DNA of 64,000 bases from an uncultured Lachnospiraceae bacterium (GTDB lineage Bacteria; Bacillota; Clostridia; Lachnospirales; Lachnospiraceae), in assembly GCA_910579395.1 (NCBI GenBank), contig CAJTUC010000002.1, forward strand, positions 171,794 to 235,793, given 5' to 3'. A model generated the notes under the pieces. It saw only the letters and a program-made list of their open reading frames with translations, was not told the origin of the DNA and ran no database searches. Below, piece by piece: positions 34,023-44,422 of the stretch; position 1 is the first letter of the stretch; each line of letters begins with the position of its first letter. A program made the position numbers and the translations under genes.

Positions 34023-35615
34023 CTATAAGGAGTCTGCTGCACATTTTATATAAAAAATATTGACATAAGGCTCTTCATATTTTAATTCATATGTCATTTC
34101 AGGAAATGATTCTTTCAGATAAGCAATAACTTCGTTCTGATCGAGCGCATTGTCGATAAAGACCACTAATTTTTCCTGTGATAAAAATTTTTCATCCGTA
34201 ATCGGTGTTTTTTTCGCGCCATTGATGAGGAAAAGGGCGTTGAACTCGGGATAAAGAACAAAATCGTCCCACATTTTCCAATTATATTCATCGCCTGTAA
34301 TATAAGCGCAGTATTCGCATTCGCTGGCGAGTTCGTTCACGACTTGCGTGCGTTCTGTGTAAGTTATGTTAGTAATGGATCTGATTGGAAAAAAGAAAAC
34401 GAGCAGGCCCATGACAGCACAGCAGACAGCATAGCAGGCGTTTTTGTTTTGGTTGATACTTTTCCACAGCAATTCCGCCCATAGAATCAGAAAAATGTAT
34501 ATGAATGTAGTAACCGGAGAAATATAACGTGTGGCTGTAAATGGCGAAGCCTTTGAAATGCCCCAGAAATAAATAATAGAGGGAGCAATGAGCAGCAAAT
34601 ATGTGCGAAAAGCCTTCCAATGGAATTTTTTCCGTATGGTAAGCAGAATGGTGGCAATTATCATAAATCCGAGCAGTATCAGCAGGGTTCCTTTGAAGAG
34701 TTCATTGTTAAAAGCGTTGAACATTCCAAGAACATCATCGAGCAGGGAACTGGTTTTGAAAAATTTATGAACAGCGTCGCGGCCTCTGTATTTGAAAAAA
34801 ATATGATTCAGTGCAGCGGGATACAGACAACAATAAAGAACAGCGCTGACTGCCATCGTAATGATATAGTCGATGCACTGGCTGACATGATGTTTTTTCC
34901 ATAGTGCAAGAATAAAAAGTGCTGAAATCAATGCCTGATAGATGAGAAAATAATAATGCGTCAAAGCACCGATTATGGTCAGAATACCAAGCAGAATATA
35001 TTTTTTCCAATCTTTTTTAAGAGAGATGCCGTCCACAGACCAATTGTAGAACAGCAGATGATACCATGACTGGAACAGAAAACAGGCCATGAGCAGAACA
35101 TACATCCTGATGAATAGGACCATTTTGACAGAAAGGCAGGAGCAGCAGAAAATTGCGCTCAGGATAAAAGACGCATATTTGTTCTTCAGGAAATACTGTA
35201 AAAGAAGAAAACAACCTGCTTCTACAAAAAATAGAAAGAAAATATTCAGACCAATTCCAAACCATCGGGAAAACTGTCCCGGGAAAAAAGAGCATACAAA
35301 GTTTAGGAAAACATAAAACAACGGGGGATGCGTGTCCATTGCCTGATTTTCAAATACCATTGGGATATTAAAACGTTCGGAGCCTTCAGCAACCAGAGCA
35401 TTATAATAGTAGCTTCCGTCATACCAGGTCTGATCGTCAACAAAACAGATGCCTTTGATGCCGCCCTGTGCGGTAGAGGAAATGAAGGAAAATACTTCAT
35501 CGCCCTCCATGCCGTAACTTTGTCTGGCAGTCAGAATGCACATGAAAACAATTACGATATTAAATAAAATGACTAAAATCCAAAATGGTAAATTTTTGGT
35601 CAGTGTTTTTTTCAT
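34023..35615 (-). CDS. GT-C fold glycosyltransferase, family 39-like
   Basis: A 530-aa integral membrane protein with about ten hydrophobic segments. The first extracytoplasmic loop carries an acidic motif (YGMEGDEVFSF, catalytic-type Asp/Glu) and the conserved ENQAMDTHPPLFYVFLNF typical of PMT/ArnT-like polyprenyl-phosphate-sugar-using enzymes. The C-terminal 100 residues are a soluble domain. It probably glycosylates an envelope acceptor outside the membrane. Monocistronic; it lies just after the tRNA pair in opposite orientation, with no insertion signs. Confidence 0.82.
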   Translation of the reverse strand: MKKTLTKNLPFWILVILFNIVIVFMCILTARQSYGMEGDEVFSFISSTAQGGIKGICFVDDQTWYDGSYYYNALVAEGSERFNIPMVFENQAMDTHPPLFYVFLNFVCSFFPGQFSRWFGIGLNIFFLFFVEAGCFLLLQYFLKNKYASFILSAIFCCSCLSVKMVLFIRMYVLLMACFLFQSWYHLLFYNWSVDGISLKKDWKKYILLGILTIIGALTHYYFLIYQALISALFILALWKKHHVSQCIDYIITMAVSAVLYCCLYPAALNHIFFKYRGRDAVHKFFKTSSLLDDVLGMFNAFNNELFKGTLLILLGFMIIATILLTIRKKFHWKAFRTYLLLIAPSIIYFWGISKASPFTATRYISPVTTFIYIFLILWAELLWKSINQNKNACYAVCCAVMGLLVFFFPIRSITNITYTERTQVVNELASECEYCAYITGDEYNWKMWDDFVLYPEFNALFLINGAKKTPITDEKFLSQEKLVVFIDNALDQNEVIAYLKESFPEMTYELKYEEPYVNIFYIKCAADSL

Positions 35616-35774
35616 AGCGGAACTGCTTCTCCTTTAAGCCATTTTTTCTCAGATAAATATAACACAGGCGGTAAACAGATTCAAGTTTCAGGCAAAGAAA
35701 ACGCTTTACAATGCCCGGTGATTGTGGCATATTGAGGTTATAGCGGGACACGGAAATATCAGGGGGCATGATAA

Positions 35775-36122
35775 ATGGTCGCATCTTTGGCTAGACAGGC
35801 AGTCATCATCAAATCGGGAAACGATACCAGCATTTTGACAGGGAACTATGAACTGGCTTATGCGCTCGGTTTTCTCGCAAATCAGCTGGGAATTTCTTTA
35901 TCGGAAAGCGATGCCGATATTCAAGATTTACACGGGAAAATGGTAGAAGAGTTAAAAAACAGAACGCTGGAAGAAGAAAAGATAAAGCGCCTGTTCCGGA
36001 TGGTCAGGTTATACAATCCCGCCGCGGAATGGGATGCACAGATGCAGGAACTGCTTCACGCGGGGCTTACGGAAAAATATCCTTGGGATTTGTATCATGC
36101 GGAGGGGTTTTATTATGAATAA
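35775..36122 (+). CDS. Unrecognised 115-aa protein
   Basis: A soluble, mostly helical small protein (LARQAVIIKSGNDTSILTGN at the start, acidic centre, aromatic end). No family recognised. GGGGG lies 8 bases before ATG 35775. It ends 48 bases before the AraC-type regulator and could be co-transcribed with it. The 159-base gap before it holds the divergent promoter region with the glycosyltransferase gene; no clear motif was seen. Confidence 0.55.
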   Translation: MVASLARQAVIIKSGNDTSILTGNYELAYALGFLANQLGISLSESDADIQDLHGKMVEELKNRTLEEEKIKRLFRMVRLYNPAAEWDAQMQELLHAGLTEKYPWDLYHAEGFYYE

Positions 36123-36170
36123 AATAACGAATGGGTAAATGTTTACTGAAGCGGATATGAGGTATAGTTT

Positions 36171-37073
36171 ATGGAAAAAGCTTATAAGCTGGAATTTGCA
36201 GGGGAGCAGAATGGAAGTCTGTATGTGAACTGCTGCGGATTGTCGCAGACGGAGCCGCTTCATAGCTTTGGCCCGGCATTAAAGCCGCACTACATGATTC
36301 ATTACATTTTGAGCGGCAGGGGAAAGTTTTCGATTGGAGGGAAAGAATATCCTTTAGAAGAAGGATACGGTTTTCTGATCACGCCGGATGAGCTGGTCTT
36401 TTATCAGGCGGACGAGCAGGAGCCGTGGACTTATGTATGGGTTGGCTTCAGCGGCGTACAGGCGGCGGAATATATCGGAAATATGGGCCTGTCGGTAAAG
36501 CAGCCGATTTTTAAGTCCGAGCGTTCCGACGAGTTGTATCAAATTGTTAAAGATATGATGGAGCACAATACATTCGGGATGTCTAATGACCTGCGGCGGA
36601 ACGGTCAGCTTGGGATTTTCCTTTCCGTTATTGCAGAAAGTGCAGCCGTTACCGAGAAGAATGAGGTAGACAGGGCAAATATTTATGTAAAAAAGGCGGT
36701 CGCTTTCATCCAGAGCAATTATTGCAATGCGATCAAAGTAACGGATGTGGCGGATTACGTTTGTATCAACAGAAGCTATTTATATACGCTTTTCCAGAAA
36801 TCGATGGGAATGTCTCCGCAGCAGTTCCTGACGACGTTTCGTATTACAAAGGCGACGGAACTTTTGCAGCTTACCTCTCTTCCGATTGAAAGCATCGCTT
36901 TTTCCTGCGGTTACAGCGACCCGATGGTATTTGCGAAAGCCTTCCGGCAGATGAAAAAAATGTCGCCCACCGCATACCGACGGGAAATGCAGAAGGGTGA
37001 GAACAGAAGAAATAAAGAATATCTCAAGCAGGTGGAAGATTTCATCAGCCAGATCAATAAATTGAATAATTAA
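36171..37073 (+). CDS. AraC family transcription regulator
   Basis: A 300-aa protein. The N-terminal cupin-type sugar-binding domain (HYILSGRGKFSIGGKEYPLE, WVGFSG) is followed by a C-terminal double helix-turn-helix (TDVADYVCINRSYLYTLFQK and SIAFSCGYSDPMVFAKAFRQ, SPTAYRR). It sits directly upstream of galK and galT in the same direction, so it is the likely galactose-responsive activator of those genes; this is inference from context. Confidence 0.92.
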   Translation: MEKAYKLEFAGEQNGSLYVNCCGLSQTEPLHSFGPALKPHYMIHYILSGRGKFSIGGKEYPLEEGYGFLITPDELVFYQADEQEPWTYVWVGFSGVQAAEYIGNMGLSVKQPIFKSERSDELYQIVKDMMEHNTFGMSNDLRRNGQLGIFLSVIAESAAVTEKNEVDRANIYVKKAVAFIQSNYCNAIKVTDVADYVCINRSYLYTLFQKSMGMSPQQFLTTFRITKATELLQLTSLPIESIAFSCGYSDPMVFAKAFRQMKKMSPTAYRREMQKGENRRNKEYLKQVEDFISQINKLNN

Positions 37074-37077
37074 CATT

Positions 37078-37106
37078 TTGACAGATATATAGAACAAACG
37101 GATATT
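37078..37106 (+). promoter_or_regulatory. Possible galK promoter
   Basis: TTGACA at 37078-37083, 17-base spacer, GATATT at 37101-37106 (4 of 6). The weak -10 would fit dependence on the upstream AraC-type activator. Confidence 0.5.
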
Positions 37107-37172
37107 TTATGACAGGCTGTTTTTTTATATGATTATTCTTGTAAAAACTGTATTTGTAAAGGAGACGGGGTT

Positions 37173-38336
37173 ATGAAGGAAACAGTTTTAAAAAAATTTG
37201 AAGAAATTTTTGGAGACATTAAGGATGTAAATGTGTATTTTGCACCAGGGCGCGTCAATATGATCGGGGAACATACGGATTATAACGGCGGACACGTTTT
37301 TCCATGTGCGCTGACTATTGGAACTTATGTGGCGGCAAGAAAAAGAGAAGATGACAAGCTTCGGTTTTATTCTATGAACTTTGACAGGCTCGGCGTTATC
37401 GAATCTTCTATTGTAGATTTGAAGCCTGAGAAAGAAGCGGAATGGACGAATTATCCTAAGGGTGTTATGTGGGCTTTTGAAAAAAGAGGCTTTAAAATGC
37501 CCTGTGGACTGGATATCGTATTGAACGGCAATATTCCGAACGGATCCGGGCTCTCTTCTTCCGCATCGCTGGAAGTTGTGACCGGATATATGCTGCGTGA
37601 CCTCTTCGGTTTCGATGTAACGAATGTGGATCTGGCGCTGATCGGACAGTATTCGGAAAATAATTTTAACGGAATGAACTGTGGTATCATGGACCAGTTT
37701 GCTTCTGCGATGGGCAAAAAGGACAATGCGATTTTCCTGGATACAGCGGATTTGTCCTATGAATATGCTCCGCTCGTTCTGAAAGGTGCAAAAATTGTCG
37801 TAACGAATAGTAAAGTAAAACATTCTCTGGTGGATTCGGAATACAATGTCAGAAGAAGTGAATGTGAAAAGGCTCTGGAGGAGCTGCAGACTGTTGTCGA
37901 TATCAAAGGACTCGGTGATTTGTCGGAAGAGCAGTTCGAACAGTACAAATCTGCGATCGGGGACGATGTGAGAGTGCGCAGGGCAAAACACGCAGTATAT
38001 GAGAACCGGAGAACAATTCGTGCGGTGGAAGCCCTGAAGAATAATGATTTGAAACTTTTCGGCGAATTGATGAATGCTTCTCATGTATCTTTGCGGGATG
38101 ACTATCAGGTATCCTGTGACGAAATTGATGTTCTGGTAGAAGAAGCATGGAAGGTTCCCGGTGTCATTGGCTCCCGTATTACAGGAGGCGGTTTTGGCGG
38201 CTGTACGGTCAGCATCGTGAAAGATGAGGCCGTAGCGGAATTTCAGGAAAAAGTAGGAGCGGCTTATCGTGAGAGAGTCGGAAAAGATGCAGATTTCTAT
38301 GTAGTGGAGATTGGTGACGGACCGGCAAAATTATAA
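37173..38336 (+). CDS. galK: Galactokinase
   Basis: A 387-aa GHMP kinase that phosphorylates galactose at C1 (Leloir pathway). Galactokinase signature GRVNMIGEHTDYNGG near residue 28, ATP loop NIPNGSGLSSSASLEV near 122, the catalytic Asp in CGIMDQFASAMG, and the C-terminal TGGGFGGCTV motif. RBS AAAGGAG. galT follows after 61 bases. Confidence 0.97.
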   Translation: MKETVLKKFEEIFGDIKDVNVYFAPGRVNMIGEHTDYNGGHVFPCALTIGTYVAARKREDDKLRFYSMNFDRLGVIESSIVDLKPEKEAEWTNYPKGVMWAFEKRGFKMPCGLDIVLNGNIPNGSGLSSSASLEVVTGYMLRDLFGFDVTNVDLALIGQYSENNFNGMNCGIMDQFASAMGKKDNAIFLDTADLSYEYAPLVLKGAKIVVTNSKVKHSLVDSEYNVRRSECEKALEELQTVVDIKGLGDLSEEQFEQYKSAIGDDVRVRRAKHAVYENRRTIRAVEALKNNDLKLFGELMNASHVSLRDDYQVSCDEIDVLVEEAWKVPGVIGSRITGGGFGGCTVSIVKDEAVAEFQEKVGAAYRERVGKDADFYVVEIGDGPAKL

Positions 38337-38397
38337 AACATGCTGCTATGAAATGTGCGTTGGAATAGAGGGAGTTATTAGGATGGAGGTTCTGTAA

Positions 38398-39900
38398 ATG
38401 ATTCAGAAAAATATTAAAAAATTAGTCCAATATGGGTTAAAGACGGGCCTGATCGAAGAGGCGGATAAGATTTATACAACGAACCGGCTTTTGGAGCTGT
38501 TTGGGCTGGACGAACTGGAAGACGGCGATGAAGATATCACGATGGAAACAGATGAACTGGAAACGGTGCTTTCGGAAATGATGGATTATGCTTATGAGCA
38601 GGGTATCATGACGGAGAACAGCATTGTATACCGCGATCTGTTTGACACGAAGATTATGAGTATGCTGGTTCCGAGGCCGAGCGAAGTGATCGCGAAGTTC
38701 GCGGATAAGTACGAGCAGAGTCCGCAGGAGGCGACGGATTATTTCTATAAATTAAGTCAGGATACGGATTATATTAGAAGATACCGTATCAGGAAAGATC
38801 AGAAATGGATTGCATCGACGAAATACGGCGATTTGGATATTACGATCAATTTATCCAAGCCGGAAAAAGACCCAAAGGCGATTGCGGCGGCAAAGACCGC
38901 AAAGCAGAGCGGCTATCCGAAGTGTCTCCTCTGCATGGAGAACGAAGGCTATGCGGGAAGAGTTAATCATCCCGCAAGACAGAATCACCGTGTCATTCCC
39001 GTGACGATTCATGGAAGCAGATGGGGATTCCAGTATTCTCCGTATGTATATTATAACGAGCATTGCATTGTTTTTAATTCCAGGCATATTCCGATGAAGA
39101 TTGAGCACGATACGTTCTGTAAGCTGTTCGATTTCGTAAAACAGTTCCCGCATTATTTTGTGGGTTCTAATGCGGACCTGCCGATTGTAGGCGGCTCTAT
39201 CTTGAGCCACGACCATTTCCAGGGCGGTCACTATGAATTCGCTATGGCAAGAGCGGCGGTAGAAAGAACTTTTGTGATAAAAGGATTTGAGGATGTAGAA
39301 GCGGGTATCGTCAACTGGCCGATGTCCGTTATCCGTATCGCATCGGAAGACACGGACAGATTGATTGCACTGGCAGATGTCATTCTGGATGCGTGGAGAG
39401 GATACACCGACGAAGAGGCGTTCATTTTCGCGGAGACAGATGGAGAGCCGCACAATACGATCACGCCGATTGCCAGAAAACGGGGAGAGAAATTTGAACT
39501 GGACCTGGTTCTGCGCAATAATATTACGACGGAAGAGCATCCGCTTGGCGTTTATCATCCCCATGCGGAACTGCATCATATTAAAAAAGAGAATATCGGC
39601 CTGATTGAAGTCATGGGACTTGCCGTACTGCCCGCCAGACTGAAAGATGAGATGGAGAAGCTGGCGGAAGCGATTCTTGCCGGAAGCGATATTCGCAAGG
39701 ATGAGTTATTGGAGAAGCATGCAGCTTGGGTAGATGCTTTTCTTCCGAATTATTCAGAAGTGAATCAGAATAATATCATGGAAATTCTGCATAAGGAAAT
39801 TGGCGATGTTTTTATGCGCGTGCTGGAAGATTCGGGCGTTTATAAGAGAACTCCGGAAGGACAGGCAGCGTTTGACAGGTTTGTAAAGACGCTGAGTTAA
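38398..39900 (+). CDS. galT: UDP-glucose--hexose-1-phosphate uridylyltransferase, GalT2 class
   Basis: A 500-aa enzyme transferring UMP from UDP-glucose to galactose-1-phosphate. It belongs to the long Firmicutes class, not the E. coli-like short class. Conserved blocks are CLLCMENEGYAGRVNHPARQ, SHDHFQGGHYEFAM and YHPHAELHHIKKENIGLIEV. RBS GGAGG upstream. It is the last gene of the araC-galK-galT group; no galE or galM in the window. Confidence 0.95.
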   Translation: MIQKNIKKLVQYGLKTGLIEEADKIYTTNRLLELFGLDELEDGDEDITMETDELETVLSEMMDYAYEQGIMTENSIVYRDLFDTKIMSMLVPRPSEVIAKFADKYEQSPQEATDYFYKLSQDTDYIRRYRIRKDQKWIASTKYGDLDITINLSKPEKDPKAIAAAKTAKQSGYPKCLLCMENEGYAGRVNHPARQNHRVIPVTIHGSRWGFQYSPYVYYNEHCIVFNSRHIPMKIEHDTFCKLFDFVKQFPHYFVGSNADLPIVGGSILSHDHFQGGHYEFAMARAAVERTFVIKGFEDVEAGIVNWPMSVIRIASEDTDRLIALADVILDAWRGYTDEEAFIFAETDGEPHNTITPIARKRGEKFELDLVLRNNITTEEHPLGVYHPHAELHHIKKENIGLIEVMGLAVLPARLKDEMEKLAEAILAGSDIRKDELLEKHAAWVDAFLPNYSEVNQNNIMEILHKEIGDVFMRVLEDSGVYKRTPEGQAAFDRFVKTLS

Positions 39901-39948
39901 AGTATTTTGATGCAAAATGGAGGAGTATTCCTTCGACGAACAGATATG

Positions 39949-39983
39949 AAAAGGCCTCTCTTATTTGGTGGGAGGCCTTTTTT
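39949..39983 (+). terminator. Terminator of the gal operon
   Basis: AAAAGGCCTC / GAGGCCTTTTTT stem with T-run, about 50 bases after the galT stop and facing the - strand HAD gene end. Confidence 0.88.
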
Positions 39984-40019
39984 GAACTTTTGATTATGGG
40001 AAACGATGAAGATCATTTT

Positions 40020-40646
40020 TCATTCTGATTCCGCAATCGCGATAAGTCCCGCCGGTTCAGCAGGCCGATATTCCGGGTCAATATCCGTCAGATGGCTTCC
40101 CCAGCCTGCCAGTGCGAAATCAGTGTTCGCATTTCTGGCGCATTCCCTGTCGTATCTGCTGTCACCGACATATAGAATCTGACTGTGGTCAGCACCGGAT
40201 AATTCCATATATTTTAAAAGCGGAGCCGCTGTCGGTTTATGCTCTTTGGTATCGTCGGCGCAGACAACGATGTCAAAATACTGACGGATGGGGAAACGCC
40301 GGAACTCTTTCTCAAAATCTTCCCGGATTCTTGAAGTGACAATGCCCAGTTTGCAGCCCTTTTGTGACAGGGCACCCAGTGTGTCCGCGATACCGTTAAA
40401 CAGACTTACGGTGTTGTCATATTCGTATAAATATTGAAACCATACTTCCAGTGCTGCGGGAATATCCTGAAAGCCTAATTGATTCAGCGCATCGTCTCCC
40501 GTAATTCCCATCGAAAAGGTCAACTCTTCAAGTGGGATCAATTTGTCTGTGAGTGTATTGATCGTATCCTGTAAAGAGTGCAGAACTGCGTATTCCGTAT
40601 CGACCAGCGTTCCGTCAACATCAAATACAATATGCCTATATTTCAT
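40020..40646 (-). CDS. HAD superfamily phosphatase (phosphoglycolate phosphatase-like)
   Basis: A 208-aa HAD-IA hydrolase. Motif I FDVDGTLVDTE (nucleophile Asp), cap domain with FSMGITGDDALNQLG, motif II TS, motif III lysine K near GCKLGIVTSRIREDFEK/HKPTAAP, motif IV GDSRYDRECARNA. The substrate is not predictable. The longer frame starts at 40658 with MVII, the recurrent leader peptide pattern (GAAAGAAAGGCATGGTCATT); ATG 40646 is the family-like start. Confidence 0.88.
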   Translation of the reverse strand: MKYRHIVFDVDGTLVDTEYAVLHSLQDTINTLTDKLIPLEELTFSMGITGDDALNQLGFQDIPAALEVWFQYLYEYDNTVSLFNGIADTLGALSQKGCKLGIVTSRIREDFEKEFRRFPIRQYFDIVVCADDTKEHKPTAAPLLKYMELSGADHSQILYVGDSRYDRECARNANTDFALAGWGSHLTDIDPEYRPAEPAGLIAIAESE

Positions 40647-40869
40647 TATAATGACCATGCCTTTCTTTCAAACTGTTACATTTGTGTAGTCAGATTTTAA
40701 TCATATTATTATTGTAGCATATATAAAAGTCTAAGCAAATCAAAAGATGCCGGATGGGCAATTCCTGTCTTGTAAAAACGAATTATATCAGCTAATCTAT
40801 AATCAGAGGGAAGATTGACCGGAAAAGTAAAAGAAAAATCTTGCAGAAAAACAAGAAAGGAGCCAGACA

Positions 40870-41970
40870 TTGAAAAAAGCAGTTATTGTCGGTTATGGCA
40901 ACATGGGAGGCCAGTATGCCGAAAAAATCTATAATGGTAAAATAAAAGGTCTGTTGCTTTATGGCATTTTGTGCCGCAATCAGCCGGGGCAGCAGAAGAT
41001 TCGGGAGAGTATGCCGGAAGTCACTGTTTTCCCGAATGAAGAAAGTATGTTTCAGGCGCGGGAAAATTTTGATGCGCTGATCATTACAACACCGCATAAA
41101 GAGCATGTGCGGGTCGTGGAAAGGGCGCAGCAGGCGGGACTTCATGTCCTGTGCGAAAAGCCGCTCGGCGTAACTGTAGAGGAGTGCGAAGCATTATCTT
41201 ATGAAGATACGGGAACCGTAAACGCCATGATTTTTAACTGGAGGGCGCGGGAAGTTTACCGCCAGGTTTATGAATATATCCATAGTGGAAAACTGGGGCG
41301 GCTTACACAGGTAATCTGGGTCGCCAATTTCTGGTACCGTCCGGCATATTATCATCATGCTTCCGGCTGGCGCAGCAGTTGGGGCGGCGAAGGCGGCGGC
41401 CTGCTGATCAATCAGTGCCAGCATCTGCTTGATATGTGGAACTGGCTTTTCGGGCAGCCCTGTGAGGTTTCGGCGCGGCTTGGCTATGGGTGTTACAGCG
41501 ATATCGATGTGGATGATAAAGCTTCTCTTTTTTTTCGGCATGAGAACGGTATGTGGGGAACTTTTCTCTCTTCCAGCGGAGATTCGCCGGGGACAAACAG
41601 GCTTGAAATTCATGGTGAGATGGGAAAACTGGTAGTAGAAGACAATCGATATTTCACGATATATAAAAATGAGATCTCTACGACGGAAGTATCAAAAACG
41701 TCGCAGGAGATGTATCCGAAGATTCCTTATGCGGAAGAGCGCAGAGAAGTGGAACAGACGGAAAATGAGTATACGGTCATTCTTCAGAATTTCATCGATG
41801 CGATGGAGGGCAGAGAGAAACCATTGGCGGCGCTTTGCGACGGAAGACGTGCGCTGGAGAACTGCAATGCGGCCTACTTGTCCGACTGGCAGCAGAAGCC
41901 ATTACAGATACCTTGTGACTGCAAGGCGTACGATTTCGAATTACAGAAGAAAATACAGGCGGAGCAATAG
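40870..41970 (+). CDS. Gfo/Idh/MocA family oxidoreductase
   Basis: A 366-aa NAD(P)-dependent sugar-type dehydrogenase. Rossmann start VIVGYGNMGGQYAEKI, the conserved CEKPLGV motif near residue 98 and the C-terminal substrate domain (GGEGGGLLINQCQHLLDMW). It starts with TTG, supported by AAGGAG at ideal distance. The substrate is unknown. It ends convergently with the XRE regulator gene; no close partner gene. Confidence 0.9.
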   Translation: MKKAVIVGYGNMGGQYAEKIYNGKIKGLLLYGILCRNQPGQQKIRESMPEVTVFPNEESMFQARENFDALIITTPHKEHVRVVERAQQAGLHVLCEKPLGVTVEECEALSYEDTGTVNAMIFNWRAREVYRQVYEYIHSGKLGRLTQVIWVANFWYRPAYYHHASGWRSSWGGEGGGLLINQCQHLLDMWNWLFGQPCEVSARLGYGCYSDIDVDDKASLFFRHENGMWGTFLSSSGDSPGTNRLEIHGEMGKLVVEDNRYFTIYKNEISTTEVSKTSQEMYPKIPYAEERREVEQTENEYTVILQNFIDAMEGREKPLAALCDGRRALENCNAAYLSDWQQKPLQIPCDCKAYDFELQKKIQAEQ

Positions 41971-42062
41971 GCACCGCCTGTATTTGAGATACGCAATGGA
42001 GATTGCGCAGAACGGATAAGAATTATCCGTAGATATGCAGATGTGATTTTATCCCGGCTTTA

Positions 42063-42407
42063 TCATTCTTTGGAAATACCGAGCATACTGGAGAGAAAAG
42101 TATAAAAATCTCCCTGTTGTTCGTTATTCATTTTCTGGTATAAGGATATAAGCCTTTGATATTTTTTGAGATTGTGCATATTATCTGCGAGCAGGGAATC
42201 TGCGTTCGTCCGCTCTTCGGAAAGATAAAGAATGTAATCGGTGGAGACATGGAAAAAACGTGACAGGTCAATTAGAAGCAGGGCATCAGGAATGCTGGTG
42301 CCGGTCTCGATTTTGCTTAGCATGGTCTGATTTGCACCAAGATATTCGGCAAGAACTTTCTGTGTTAATTTTTTTTCCAATCGTAATTCCTTGATTCGTG
42401 TTTTCAT
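42063..42407 (-). CDS. XRE family HTH regulator
   Basis: A 114-aa protein with a Cro/C1 helix-turn-helix at residues 3-60 (RIKELRLEKKLTQKVLAEYL, GANQTMLSKIETG) and a helical C-terminus of unknown role. ATG 42407 (MKTRIKEL) is preferred over the 16-residue longer frame because AAAGGAT lies just upstream. Divergent from the radical SAM gene. Confidence 0.88.
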   Translation of the reverse strand: MKTRIKELRLEKKLTQKVLAEYLGANQTMLSKIETGTSIPDALLLIDLSRFFHVSTDYILYLSEERTNADSLLADNMHNLKKYQRLISLYQKMNNEQQGDFYTFLSSMLGISKE

Positions 42408-42625
42408 CTGTAATATCCTTTCTTCTATTGTATATTGTTTTCCAGAGCAGAGCATTCCAATTTTTAATTGATATATTCTGCATGGAATGTTTATTCTTTA
42501 TTGAATATTGGGAAGAAAGGGAAAAGAGAAAAAATAACACAAAATAAGGTAAAATTTGCACTTGACAATAATCGAAATAGAATTTTTGCCGATAAAATTA
42601 TAGTAAAAGGAGCAGAAAAATTTAT

Positions 42626-44422
42626 ATGAAAATTCTTCTGACTGCAGTCAATGCCAAGTACATTCATTCCAACCCGGCCGTTTACAGTCTTCGTGCCTGT
42701 GCAGGCGGGGATTTACAGCCGTTTCTTGAGATTGCGGAGTATACGATTAATAACCGGAAAGAGGAAATTCTGGCTGACATTTATCGAAGAAAACCAGATG
42801 TAGTCGCTTTTTCCTGTTATATCTGGAACCGGAGCATCATCGGAAGTCTGCTGACGGAACTGCCCAAGATACTGCCGGGTGTTTCTGTCTGGCTTGGCGG
42901 GCCGGAGGTTTCTTATGACCCGGAAGAAGTGCTTGCATGCTGTCCGACGGTAGCGGGTATCATGACAGGCGAAGGAGAAGAGACTTTTCGGGAATTGGCA
43001 GAATACTACTGCGGCGGCATCGGCGGATTGAGTACGATTCGGGGAATTGTCTATCGCACCCGGAATGGCGAGGTTTGTCGTACGCCGGCCAGAGAACTGA
43101 CGGATATGTCTACGCTGCCTTTTTTATATGACGATCTGGGGAAGTTTGAGAATAGGATCCTCTATTATGAGAGCAGCAGAGGATGTCCATATCGGTGCAG
43201 CTACTGTCTTTCTTCCATCGATAAAAGGGTGCGTCTGCGCGATATCAATATTGTTAAAAAAGAATTGCAGTTTTTTCTGGACCATAAAGTAAAACAGGTA
43301 AAGTTCGTAGACAGAACGTTTAACTGTGACCACGAACACGCAAAAGAAATATGGCAGTATCTTGCGGAACACGATAATGGCGTAACAAATTTTCATTTTG
43401 AAATCGCAGCAGATATTATAACGGAAGAAGAACTGAGCATTCTTGCAAAGATGCGGCCGGGACTGGCACAACTGGAGATTGGCGTGCAGACGGTCAACCC
43501 GGAGTCGCTTAGGGAAATCCGGCGGTCTTCCGATTTGAATAAAATATGCAGAGTCGTAGAACGTATTGAGGAAGGGCATAATATTCATGTGCATCTGGAT
43601 TTGATCGCCGGGCTTCCTTATGAAGATTACGAAAGCTTTGTCCATTCTTTTAACTGTGTTCACGATATGGGGCCGCAGCAGCTGCAGCTTGGCTTTTTGA
43701 AGGTATTGAAAGGCTCCTATATGTGTGAAAAAGCGGCGGACTATGAGATTCAATATATGGATGAGCCGCCCTATGAAGTGCTTTCCACAAAATGGCTTTC
43801 TTATGGAGAAATCCTGCGGTTAAAACAGGTGGAAGAGATGGTGGAGCTGTACTATAACAGCAGCCAGTTCCTATACACGCTTCCGGTTGTACAGATGGCT
43901 TTTTCGGATGCGTATAAGATGTACTTATGTCTGTCGGATTTTTATCGGGAGAAGGGTTATTTACTTTCATCGCCTTCCCGGAGCAGCCGTTATCAGGTGT
44001 TGTTCGATTTTGCTGTGAATGCGGACTTTTCGGAGGAATTTCCTGCAGAAATCTCCGAGCGGAAAGAAATGCTGCGTCAGGTCTTGACTTTTGATTTGTA
44101 CTTGAGAGAAAATATGAAGAGCAGACCGGATTTTGCAAAAGATTTATCGCCGTATAAATCAGCTTTTTATGACTTTTATAGGAAAGAAGAAGAGACACAC
44201 CGTTATCTGCCAGGTTATGAGGAATACGATGGGCGGCAGCTTGGCAAAATGACGCATATGGAAATCTTCGATTATCCGGTCTGGGAACAGGAGCCAAAAA
44301 AGCGCATACGGAGGCTGAAAGCGCCTTGTATGGTGCTGTTCGATTACAGAGTGCGGGATACGCTGACTTATGCGGCGCGCTATGCCGTTATTCCTGCGGA
44401 CGAAGAAAGGATATCAGACTGA
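42626..44422 (+). CDS. B12-binding domain radical SAM protein (DUF4080)
   Basis: A 598-aa enzyme. The N-terminal cobalamin-binding-type domain (LTAVNAKYIHSNPAVYSLR, VWLGGPEVSYDPE) is followed by a radical SAM core with the iron-sulfur triad in RGCPYRCSYCLSS (about residue 190) and a C-terminal DUF4080 domain. The reaction is not known for this subgroup. TGATG overlap couples it to nth. Confidence 0.9.
   Translation: MKILLTAVNAKYIHSNPAVYSLRACAGGDLQPFLEIAEYTINNRKEEILADIYRRKPDVVAFSCYIWNRSIIGSLLTELPKILPGVSVWLGGPEVSYDPEEVLACCPTVAGIMTGEGEETFRELAEYYCGGIGGLSTIRGIVYRTRNGEVCRTPARELTDMSTLPFLYDDLGKFENRILYYESSRGCPYRCSYCLSSIDKRVRLRDINIVKKELQFFLDHKVKQVKFVDRTFNCDHEHAKEIWQYLAEHDNGVTNFHFEIAADIITEEELSILAKMRPGLAQLEIGVQTVNPESLREIRRSSDLNKICRVVERIEEGHNIHVHLDLIAGLPYEDYESFVHSFNCVHDMGPQQLQLGFLKVLKGSYMCEKAADYEIQYMDEPPYEVLSTKWLSYGEILRLKQVEEMVELYYNSSQFLYTLPVVQMAFSDAYKMYLCLSDFYREKGYLLSSPSRSSRYQVLFDFAVNADFSEEFPAEISERKEMLRQVLTFDLYLRENMKSRPDFAKDLSPYKSAFYDFYRKEEETHRYLPGYEEYDGRQLGKMTHMEIFDYPVWEQEPKKRIRRLKAPCMVLFDYRVRDTLTYAARYAVIPADEERISD

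Noticed and set aside
37188..38084. 298-aa - strand frame opposite galK
   Set aside because: Shadow of galK, which is unambiguous on the + strand.
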